Shown here in pieces: positions 58,121 through 64,000 of a stretch of 64,000 nt of DNA (position 1 is the first letter of the stretch; every line of letters starts with the position of its first letter). The notes beneath the pieces are model-generated. The model worked only from the letters and a program-made list of their open reading frames with translations. It had not been told where the DNA came from and ran no database searches. The position numbers and the translations under genes are program-made. The stretch lies in contig CAVPGM010000046.1 in assembly GCA_963703945.1 (NCBI GenBank), positions 62,001 to 126,000 on the forward strand, written 5' to 3'. This stretch comes from JALORV01 sp963703945 (GTDB taxonomy: Bacteria > Pseudomonadota > Gammaproteobacteria > Burkholderiales > Burkholderiaceae_F).

Positions 58121-58936
58121 ATGGCAGTGCGAATCGAGAGAGTCGGACCAGTCTGGACAGTTATTCACGACCGGCCTGAAGCCCGTAACGCTATGGACCC
58201 TGAGAGCGCGAATGCGCTGACAGCCGCCTTTCTTGAATTCGATGCTGATAAGGATGCTTCCGTTGCGGTCTTCTACGGCGCGGGCGGGGCGTTTTGCGCG
58301 GGCTGGGATCTTAAGTACGTCAGCACGCTCAACGCTGATTATCCGCTCGGGGAGCTCGATATCCCCGTCGCACGCCCGCGTGGCAACGGCGGTGAAATTC
58401 CACGCGGACCGATGGGGCCATCTCGGCTTGAGTTGGACAAGCCAGTCATTGCGGCAATCGAGGGACCTGCCGTCGCTGGGGGTATGGAACTGGGGCTATG
58501 GTGCGATTTCAGAGTGATGGCGGAAGATTCCTACTTCGGCGTTTATTGCCGCCGTTGGGGAGTTCCGCTGATTGACGGAGGAACCGTGCGGTTGCCCCGC
58601 ATCGTCGGCCAGGGTCGAGCACTGGAAATCATTCTCACGGGGCGAAAAATCCCGGCGGAGGAGTGCTTGAACATCGGCTTGTGCGAATACGTCACGCCCA
58701 AGGGGGGTGCCCGTGAGAAGGCAGAAGAACTTGCGCGGGAGATTGCACGCTTCCCACAGGTGTGCGTGCGCGCCGATCGACGCTCCGCAATCAGGAGTCA
58801 CGAGCTTGGCGTACGCGACGCGTTGATCCAGGAGTGGTACAACGGGCGCGAAGCCCTCATCGAGGACGGAGTATCGGGCGCGAGCCGCTTCAAGGACGGC
58901 CTCGGTCGGCATGGCGACTTCGACAAGATCCGGTGA
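58121..58936 (+). CDS. Cassette gene: enoyl-CoA hydratase/isomerase family protein
   Basis: 271 residues from the ATG at 58121 (GGAAGACATCC upstream), preferred over 58088, which would start inside the attC. Crotonase fold: VGPVWTVIHDRPEARNAMDP, the oxyanion-hole segment FYGAGGAFCAGWDLKYV, then GPAVAGGMELGLWCDFRVMA and YFGVYCRRWGVPLIDGGTVR. The second catalytic glutamate position reads R/W in CRRWG-VP, typical of ECH-like members of other specificity. Last cassette gene of the array. Confidence 0.9.
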   Translation: MAVRIERVGPVWTVIHDRPEARNAMDPESANALTAAFLEFDADKDASVAVFYGAGGAFCAGWDLKYVSTLNADYPLGELDIPVARPRGNGGEIPRGPMGPSRLELDKPVIAAIEGPAVAGGMELGLWCDFRVMAEDSYFGVYCRRWGVPLIDGGTVRLPRIVGQGRALEIILTGRKIPAEECLNIGLCEYVTPKGGAREKAEELAREIARFPQVCVRADRRSAIRSHELGVRDALIQEWYNGREALIEDGVSGASRFKDGLGRHGDFDKIR

Positions 58937-58941
58937 TCGTG

Positions 58942-59008
58942 CAGCAACAAATGTTGCCGGTGGCGCCGTAGTACGTCCGCGGCGGGCCGCTCAACTCGGA
59001 CGTTAAGC
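58942..59008 (+). repeat. Putative attC site 12, degenerate left box
   Basis: GTTAAGC (59002-59008) fits R'; CTCGGAC precedes it. The best left box is CAGCAAC (58942-58948), which breaks the consensus. Right edge of the array; the following genes run on the other strand. Confidence 0.5.
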
Positions 59009-59038
59009 GTCCGCTTCCACGATGACTCTCGCCGTGCC

Positions 59039-60577
59039 TCAATTAGCGCGAATCTGCAGGCCCGCGGGAACGACCCGCTTCTCCAGCAGCTCGAATGCGC
59101 CCTGTATCGCCAGCGCGAGCACGGCGACCGGTATCGCGCCCGCCAGCAGCATCGTCTGATCATTCAGCGCCAGCCCCGTGACGATGCGCTCGCCGAACCC
59201 TCCAGCGCCGATGAACGCGGCGATGGTCGCCGTGCCGACATTCACGACGGCAGAGGTCTTGATCCCGGCGAGCAGGGTAGGCATGGCGAGTGGTAGCTCA
59301 ATCTTCCGCATGATCGTGGCGGGTCGGAGCCCGAGGGATTTCGCCGCTTCAATCATCGCGCGCGGGATCTGGGTCAGTCCGACCTGGGTATTGCGCACGA
59401 TCGGAAGCAGTGCATACAGCGTGAGTGCGATGAACGCCGGCACCAAACCGATGCGTCCGGTGATCGGGATCAGAAATGCCAGCAGGGCCAGCGCCGGAAT
59501 CGTCTGGATGACCCCGGTCACACCGAACACCAGTGGCGCGGTCGGCCGGCGGCGCGCAGCCAGCAGGCCTAACGGGATGCCGATCGCACAACTCGCCGCC
59601 AGCGCGGCGAACACGAGTCCAACATGCTCGAGCGCAAGCCGACCCAGGTCGGGCGCAAACAGTCGTTGCCAAAGTGTCGGTCGCGTCGCGGAGTCCGACA
59701 CGGACGTTGTGCCCCGAGCCTGCGCCGGCCGCGCGCTTAGCCAGTCTGCAGCGACGGCAGCGATGTCCCTGCCGTCGAGTTCGGCGGCGGCATTCAGGCG
59801 CCGCATCGCTGCGTCGTCGAGCCGGCCCTCGAGCTGCGCCAGCGCCGCCCACGCCTTGGGAAACCGCGCTGGCACATCCGAGCGATACAACAGCACGGCG
59901 TCGTATCGCGGGAAGAACCCGAGATCGTCCTCGAGGACGGTCAGCTGATACTTATCGAGTTTGGCGTCAGTCGTGTAGATATCGATCACGTCAACCTGGC
60001 CGCCGGCGATTGCCTCATAGGCGAGCCCGTGGTCGAGCCCCTTGGGCGGCGGAAAATGCAATCCGTAGGCGCGCTCCAGATTGGGCCAACCATCGGCGCG
60101 GCCGAGAAACTCCTGCGACAGCCCGAGTCGCAACTCGGGGTGCTGCCTGAGGTCCGAAATGCGGGCAAGGCCTTTTTCTCGTGCGACGCTCGAGCGCACT
60201 GCAAGCGCGTAGCTGTTGTTGAAGCCCAGCGGTACTGCTACGGCCAACCCACGCTGCGCCAAGCGCGTATTCAGCTCCGCCAATGGCGGCACGTCGGGCA
60301 GTTTGAGGATCTCGCGCGCGATCGTGCCGGTGTATTCGGGATAGACATCGATGCTGCGGCTTTCGAGGGCATTGAGCAGGATGGCCGTATTGCCCATTCC
60401 GCGCAGGTGCACAGCAGCCGTCGTCCCCCGACCCTGTGCCGTCTGCGTAATGATCTCGCCGAGGATGTAGGACTCGGTGAAGCGCTTCGAACCGACTTGC
60501 AATGGTGCCTCGGCCCATGCTGTCGCCACGGTCAACGTGCCTAACAGCAGCGCAAGCAGTTCTTTCGCTGAAATCAT
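59039..60577 (-). CDS. Betaine/choline-type ABC transporter: binding protein fused to permease
   Basis: 512 residues from the ATG at 60577. After a signal segment (LLALLLGTLTVATAWA) residues ~22-300 are an OpuAC-type substrate-binding domain (VGSKRFTESYILGEIITQTA, SIDVYPEYTGTIAREILKLP, GLAYEAIAGGQVDVIDIYTT). Residues ~320-500 form the permease with five membrane segments and the coupling loop IPRAMIEAAKSLGLRPATIM. In this osmoprotectant family such fusions are known. The start overlaps the hydrolase stop (ATGA); the cognate ATPase is not in the window. Confidence 0.9.
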   Translation of the reverse strand: MISAKELLALLLGTLTVATAWAEAPLQVGSKRFTESYILGEIITQTAQGRGTTAAVHLRGMGNTAILLNALESRSIDVYPEYTGTIAREILKLPDVPPLAELNTRLAQRGLAVAVPLGFNNSYALAVRSSVAREKGLARISDLRQHPELRLGLSQEFLGRADGWPNLERAYGLHFPPPKGLDHGLAYEAIAGGQVDVIDIYTTDAKLDKYQLTVLEDDLGFFPRYDAVLLYRSDVPARFPKAWAALAQLEGRLDDAAMRRLNAAAELDGRDIAAVAADWLSARPAQARGTTSVSDSATRPTLWQRLFAPDLGRLALEHVGLVFAALAASCAIGIPLGLLAARRRPTAPLVFGVTGVIQTIPALALLAFLIPITGRIGLVPAFIALTLYALLPIVRNTQVGLTQIPRAMIEAAKSLGLRPATIMRKIELPLAMPTLLAGIKTSAVVNVGTATIAAFIGAGGFGERIVTGLALNDQTMLLAGAIPVAVLALAIQGAFELLEKRVVPAGLQIRAN

Positions 60578-61380
60578 TGTTCGGTCACTGCCCTGGCGTT
60601 GCCCTCGAGCGCTCCGTTCATGGGGGGCAGGTATCGGCCGACCCACGCAGCCATGACTTGCGCCGCGTAACGTGCGTCCTCGGCACGCAGCAGCAAGTGG
60701 TCAGCACCATCGAGTGCAATGAAACTCTTGGGGTGCTTCGCCGCCGTAAAGATGGCGGTCGCATTGTCGATCCCGACGACTGCATCGGTCGGCCCATGCA
60801 TGATTAGCAGCGGCCGTCGAAGTTCGCGAATCCTTTCCGCTTGGCGCTGTCTGGTGAGGTCCAACAGGAACTCGCGCTTCACCTTGAATGGCCGGCCGCC
60901 AATGCTGACCGTGGCCTCGCCCTCGGCCTCGATCTGCGCGCGACCATCGGCGAACAGATTTGTCACATGCTCCGGTGAAAACGGTGCGTTCATGGTCACG
61001 ACTGCACGCGACTCCGGAATTGCGCCTGCCGCCGCCAACACTGCGGCACCGCCCAGGGAATGGCCGATGAGGATCGACGGCGCGGCGTACTCCCGCCGCA
61101 GCCAATCGGCAGCGGCCACGAGATCAGTGATGTTGGAACTGAAATTCGTATTCTCGAACTCACCTTCGCTGCCTCCGAGGCCGGTGAAATCGAACCTGAG
61201 CAGTGCAATGTCCTGCTCGACCAGAGTCCTGCCAATATGCGCCGGCGCGCGACTGTCCTTCGAGCAGGTGAAGCAGTGGGCAAAGAGTGCAAAGGCGCGC
61301 GGCGATGCGTCGGGAAGGTCGAGTCTCGCGGCCAGGGGCACACCAAGGCTTCCGGGGAACTCGATCCTGAGGCTTGGCAT
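60574..61380 (-). CDS. Alpha/beta hydrolase
   Basis: 268 residues from the ATG at 61380, with CAGGAGCCGTCG upstream; a longer start at 61443 overlaps the HxlR gene end. FALFAHCFTCSKDSRAPAHI, then LLRFDFTGLGGSEGEF, the nucleophile elbow SILIGHSLGGAAVLAA, and LIMHGPTDAVVGIDNA with DGADHLLL giving Asp and His. In many bacteria this hydrolase is fused to an OsmC domain; here it stands alone. Overlaps the transporter gene by 4 bp, so co-translated. Confidence 0.9.
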   Translation of the reverse strand: MPSLRIEFPGSLGVPLAARLDLPDASPRAFALFAHCFTCSKDSRAPAHIGRTLVEQDIALLRFDFTGLGGSEGEFENTNFSSNITDLVAAADWLRREYAAPSILIGHSLGGAAVLAAAGAIPESRAVVTMNAPFSPEHVTNLFADGRAQIEAEGEATVSIGGRPFKVKREFLLDLTRQRQAERIRELRRPLLIMHGPTDAVVGIDNATAIFTAAKHPKSFIALDGADHLLLRAEDARYAAQVMAAWVGRYLPPMNGALEGNARAVTEQ

Positions 61381-61439
61381 CGACGGCTCCTGATTCGGGC
61401 TGCTCGTAGTGACAAGAGTGTCACGCGCTGGGCATCGAA

Positions 61440-61820
61440 TCAACGCAAAGTTGGTGACGCTCGGCGCGCGCCTCTCGAGCCAGCCTCGCTCAAGGTTTGC
61501 GTGCCCGGTACGTGCGTCTTGCCCCAGCGGACGAATGCAAGCAGAACATCTCCAAGGGCCAAGCCCTTCTTGCTGAGCATGTACGAATAACGAGTCGGGC
61601 GCTCCTGATATGCCGAGCTCACGATGATGCCTGCGTCTTCGAGGCGCTTGAGGCGGTCGGCCAGGGTGTTGGTCGGGATTCTCTCGGGTGAATCCAGCAG
61701 TTCACCGTAGGTGCGCTTGCCATGGAGCAGGTCTCTGATGACGAGCAGGGACCACTTGTCGCCGACCAGGTCGAGCGTGTTGGCAATCGGGCAGTTCGAC
61801 CTTCGAGGAGCCTTCGGCAT
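61440..61820 (-). CDS. HxlR-family transcriptional regulator
   Basis: 126 residues from the ATG at 61820 (AAGG eight bases upstream; a GTG at 61826 is possible). Winged helix: CPIANTLDLVGDKWSLLVIR, DLLHGKRTYGELLDSPERIP, TNTLADRLKRLEDAGIIVSS, YSYMLSKKGLALGDVLLAFV. The conserved Cys of the family is present in NCPIA. It is divergent from a membrane protein gene across a region with three palindromes, and 59 bp upstream of the hydrolase gene on the same strand, so it may control both directions. Confidence 0.92.
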   Translation of the reverse strand: MPKAPRRSNCPIANTLDLVGDKWSLLVIRDLLHGKRTYGELLDSPERIPTNTLADRLKRLEDAGIIVSSAYQERPTRYSYMLSKKGLALGDVLLAFVRWGKTHVPGTQTLSEAGSRGARRASPTLR

Positions 61821-61859
61821 TTTCACCTTCGCTTCGATTCTCCAGTGACCGAGCTAGTC

Positions 61860-61915
61860 ACTTGCATAATGCAAGTCATTATGTTACGGTTCATCGTAAC
61901 TTGCAAAGCGCAAGT
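61860..61915. promoter_or_regulatory. Triple-palindrome operator between HxlR and membrane-protein genes
   Basis: ACTTGCA-TAA-TGCAAGT (61860-61876), GTTACG-6 bp-CGTAAC (61883-61900) and ACTTGC-5 bp-GCAAGT (61899-61915). The two ACTTGC palindromes are the same motif 39 bp apart, with the third between them. Probable HxlR binding sites covering the divergent promoters. Confidence 0.7.
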
Positions 61916-61935
61916 GACTATCTCAAGGAGGTGCC

Positions 61936-62607
61936 ATGTCCAACGCCATCCTGTCCCAACCCGCCAGGCCGCAGTTGCCAACGCTTCCGGCCGCAATGTG
62001 GGTTGTAGCGGCCACGCTCGTGGTCTGGTTTGTAGTCGTCATGCTGCTAGGCGCGACCGGAAGATTTGTCTCGCCGCCCGGGACGCCACCGCTGCCGATC
62101 GCTATCGGCGTTACGGCGCCGATCTTCGTCTTTCTCGCCGGTCTCTGGGTGTCGCGCTCACTGCGCGAACTCGTAATGACGGCTGACCTTCGATTCCTGA
62201 TAGCGATACAGGCATGGCGGTTCGCTGGACTCGGGTTCCTGGCGCTCTATGCACACGGGGTGTTGCCAGGTTCGTTTGCGTTGCCCGCCGGGTTTGGAGA
62301 TATCGCGATCGGCGTCACTGCGCCTTTGTTGCTGGTCGCCCTGATTCGCCGACCGGGCTTTGCTGCCAGCCGGACCTTCGTTGTCTGGAATGTGCTCGGC
62401 ATGCTGGATCTCGTCGTCGCCGTCAGCATGGGGGCACTGAGTTCGGCCCTTGCTACCGGAGCCGCTGGGGAGATCACGACCGGTCCGATGGCGCAACTGC
62501 CGCTCGTGTTGATACCCGCCTACTTTGTGCCGATATTTTTCATGCTACATGTGACCGCGCTTGTTCAGGCGAGGCGGCTTTCAAGAGACACGCCGCGTAA
62601 GGCGTGA
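61936..62607 (+). CDS. Membrane protein of unknown function, HxlR-controlled
   Basis: 223 residues; CAAGGAGGTGCC before the ATG is near-perfect. Six or seven membrane segments (MWVVAATLVVWFVVVMLLGA, PIAIGVTAPIFVFLAGLWVS, FLIAIQAWRFAGLGFLALYA, FGDIAIGVTAPLLLVALI, VVWNVLGMLDLVVAVSMGAL, PLVLIPAYFVPIFFMLHVTA). No known family domain; I recall similar unnamed proteins beside HxlR or other small regulators. Two GVTAP repeats suggest internal duplication. The operator lies 20-75 bp upstream. Confidence 0.8.
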   Translation: MSNAILSQPARPQLPTLPAAMWVVAATLVVWFVVVMLLGATGRFVSPPGTPPLPIAIGVTAPIFVFLAGLWVSRSLRELVMTADLRFLIAIQAWRFAGLGFLALYAHGVLPGSFALPAGFGDIAIGVTAPLLLVALIRRPGFAASRTFVVWNVLGMLDLVVAVSMGALSSALATGAAGEITTGPMAQLPLVLIPAYFVPIFFMLHVTALVQARRLSRDTPRKA

Positions 62608-62829
62608 GAGCACGATGCCGCCTAAGGGTCAGCTCGAGTGCCTCCGGCACCACTGACCCTTTCTCATTCTGGCGGCCGCTAGCGCTCGCAGAAGATTGCG
62701 CGGTGATCGTTGCGCAAATTCACGGGCCATCTTTCATGGTGCGCCGTAACCTGCCGGCAATTGCTAGGCGCAAATATCTTCTGCGCTGCAGCAGCGACTG
62801 GCGGGGCCAGTCTCCTGGTAGGAGGGATC

Positions 62830-62991
62830 ATGAACGAGCCCAACAAATCGCATCCGATGCTCTACGGCACGCTGGTAGCAAGGCCGGGAGCGCCATTCGC
62901 CGAATCTTCCACTGGATCGGGCCACCGGCTCAACAAGGTTGCATTGACGGTGCTCGGTGCGACACTTCTGTCACTGCTGACTCTGCTCTGA
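62830..62991 (+). CDS. Small membrane-anchored protein
   Basis: 53 residues with a strong ribosome site (GGTAGGAGGGATC). A polar N-terminal part (NEPNKSHPMLYGTLVARPGA) precedes a single C-terminal membrane helix (KVALTVLGATLLSLLTLL), a tail-anchored layout. No family recognised. The preceding 220 bp (62608-62829) show no supported gene. Confidence 0.6.
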   Translation: MNEPNKSHPMLYGTLVARPGAPFAESSTGSGHRLNKVALTVLGATLLSLLTLL

Positions 62992-63038
62992 CCGGCTGAA
63001 GGCAATCGGTCCCCAGGCAACCCAGGGTCGAACGGTGC

Positions 63039-63497
63039 CTAGAAGAACGACTTGATGTTGTCGTCGTACTGAAAGGTGTTGAGTACCCAGCCCTTGGGCG
63101 TGCGGTAGAAGAAGAATGACCAGCGGGTCGCATGTTGCTCGAACAGTTGCGCCTGCGTGATGCGCAGCAGTCGTTGCCCGACTTGATCTTCTCGCAGGAA
63201 CTCGGCTCCGATTGCCTTCCCAAATCGTTGCGTCATCGCCGGAACCTGCTGCTTTGCCTGGCCGACTGCGGCTTCGAAGTCAGCGTCCGGGATCACAAAA
63301 TAAGGTTGCATCAACCGAAGACCCGCCTCCATCTCACCGGCGGCAACCTTCGCCATCACTGCGCCGGTCAGACTTCTGGCAGCCGACACGTCCGGCAGGG
63401 TTTGCTTGCCTTGTGCAAGCGACGCCGGTGCGTGCAGTGCGAACAGGGAGAAGATGATGAGACTCGACGCCTGTAAGCGCAGTGCGAATGCCCGCAT
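63039..63497 (-). CDS. Exported protein of unknown function
   Basis: 152 residues with a signal peptide (LQASSLIIFSLFALHAPASLA). The mature part has helical text ARSLTGAVMAKVAAGEMEAG, then FEAAVGQAKQQVPAMTQRFG, and a C-terminal beta part RWSFFFYRTPKGWVLNTFQY. The pattern suits a periplasmic ligand-binding or folding factor; I cannot name the family. Stands alone between the small membrane protein and the patatin-like gene. Confidence 0.75.
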   Translation of the reverse strand: MRAFALRLQASSLIIFSLFALHAPASLAQGKQTLPDVSAARSLTGAVMAKVAAGEMEAGLRLMQPYFVIPDADFEAAVGQAKQQVPAMTQRFGKAIGAEFLREDQVGQRLLRITQAQLFEQHATRWSFFFYRTPKGWVLNTFQYDDNIKSFF

Positions 63498-63576
63498 TTC
63501 TCACCTCCCGTTGCTGACACATGGTGGAGTTGGTACCGATCCCTGGCGCGCAGGTGCGGCACCGGGCGCGCGGGGT

Positions 63577-64000
63577 CTACGTAAGCAGACGCGATAGATC
63601 GTAAGTCGATTTGACGCCGAGCGAAGCGGCGTTCCTCTCGAGCCATGCCGCGGCCCACTGCCGGCCGGCGTCGCGCAGCGCCGTGAGGAAAGACGCCTGC
63701 GCGTTGAGCTTGCTGATCGTGTCGAGCGTTCCCATCAGCTCGGGCGCGTCGATCACGTGCAGGTTGAGTCTGCGCAGCCGCCGCTCCAGGTGACCCCAGG
63801 CCAGCAGCGAGCGCTGCGCCTCCCGCCGCGCGAGCGCGATTCCCTGCAACTCGCTGAAGAACGCCGCACCGAAGCTGATTTCGGTGAGCCGCTGCGAGAT
63901 TTCGCCGGCGGTCGTCGGCGTATCCGGCCAGCGGCACGGATGCAGCAGCACCGCGATAATGTCCCGCGAGTTGCATTCGTGCAGCAGCGGATAGAGCGGC
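63577..64000 (-). CDS. Patatin-like phospholipase, C-terminal part (5' end outside window)
   Basis: The frame is open to the last base of the window; 141 codons are visible, starting PLYPLLHECNSRDIIAVLLH then PCRWPDTPTTAGEISQRLTE and ISFGAAFFSELQGIALARRE. This is the DUF3734 C-terminal domain that follows patatin phospholipase domains in many proteobacterial proteins. The catalytic GxSxG region lies upstream of the window edge and cannot be seen. The family call is therefore by the tail alone. Confidence 0.7.
   Translation of the reverse strand, partial: PLYPLLHECNSRDIIAVLLHPCRWPDTPTTAGEISQRLTEISFGAAFFSELQGIALARREAQRSLLAWGHLERRLRRLNLHVIDAPELMGTLDTISKLNAQASFLTALRDAGRQWAAAWLERNAASLGVKSTYDLSRLLT

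Noticed and set aside
1..64000. CRISPR array
   Set aside because: No series of regularly spaced identical repeats and no cas genes; the repeated elements found are attC sites of varying length.

Overview
The window is a GC-rich chromosomal segment, about two-thirds G+C in its core genes. It looks like a betaproteobacterium, probably Burkholderiales. The support is a soxCDYZAX-B thiosulfate-oxidation cluster in the usual betaproteobacterial order, a PEP-CTERM protein, a GC-rich palindromic spacer repeat of a kind I associate with Burkholderiales genomes, and the TlpA/SoxS-type accessory genes. This is inference from gene content; no rRNA gene is present to confirm it.

Left part (1-25.3 kb). 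Three tightly packed large genes of an unnamed family (1-8769) meet a TIR plus multi-membrane-segment protein on the other strand. A minus-strand operon follows (15749 down to 10663): DUF2892, RND adaptor, RND pump, DUF2892, CsoR-type repressor. It diverges from an ArsR-type regulator that heads the Sox operon (15986-23986: soxC, D, Y, Z, A, X, a TlpA-like thioredoxin, soxB, a SoxS-like thioredoxin). The 240-bp divergent region carries one palindrome of CsoR type over the leftward promoter and one palindrome cluster over the rightward promoter. Efflux/sulfur-stress and sulfur-oxidation genes therefore appear to be separately regulated from one hub.

Middle part (25.3-48.7 kb). An accessory stretch holds a carbonic anhydrase followed by an integron-type attC site that a 209-bp MITE has split, a DinB-like gene remnant, a reverse-strand three-gene block, a YegP-like small gene, a PEP-CTERM protein, a Sel1-repeat protein and a CadC-like regulator. 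After tRNA-Ser(TGA) comes a nucleoside-type ABC importer (ATPase, two permeases, and a BMP lipoprotein 2.4 kb downstream). Then come a second TIR protein, a CBS protein, a DUF255 thioredoxin-domain protein, inorganic pyrophosphatase, a VOC protein, a halohydrin-dehalogenase-like protein lacking the catalytic tyrosine, and a DUF5996 protein.

Right part (48.7-64 kb). From about 49.2 to 59.0 kb, plus-strand single genes each end in an imperfect palindrome running from RYYYAAC to GTTRRRY. This is an integron gene-cassette array of 11 intact cassette genes with no integrase in the window (a CALIN, or the distal part of a larger integron). The cassettes carry small enzymes: NTF2-like, VOC, OsmC, HAD, S41 peptidase, DUF1801, methyltransferase, cupin, RidA and enoyl-CoA hydratase. 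One attC has an IS110-family transposase gene between its two ends. The attC after the carbonic anhydrase at 27.3 kb belongs to the same sequence family, so the array has been split or seeded twice. Beyond the array are a choline/betaine-type ABC transporter fused to its binding protein, an alpha/beta hydrolase, an HxlR regulator with a three-palindrome operator, a membrane protein and the end of a patatin-like phospholipase gene.
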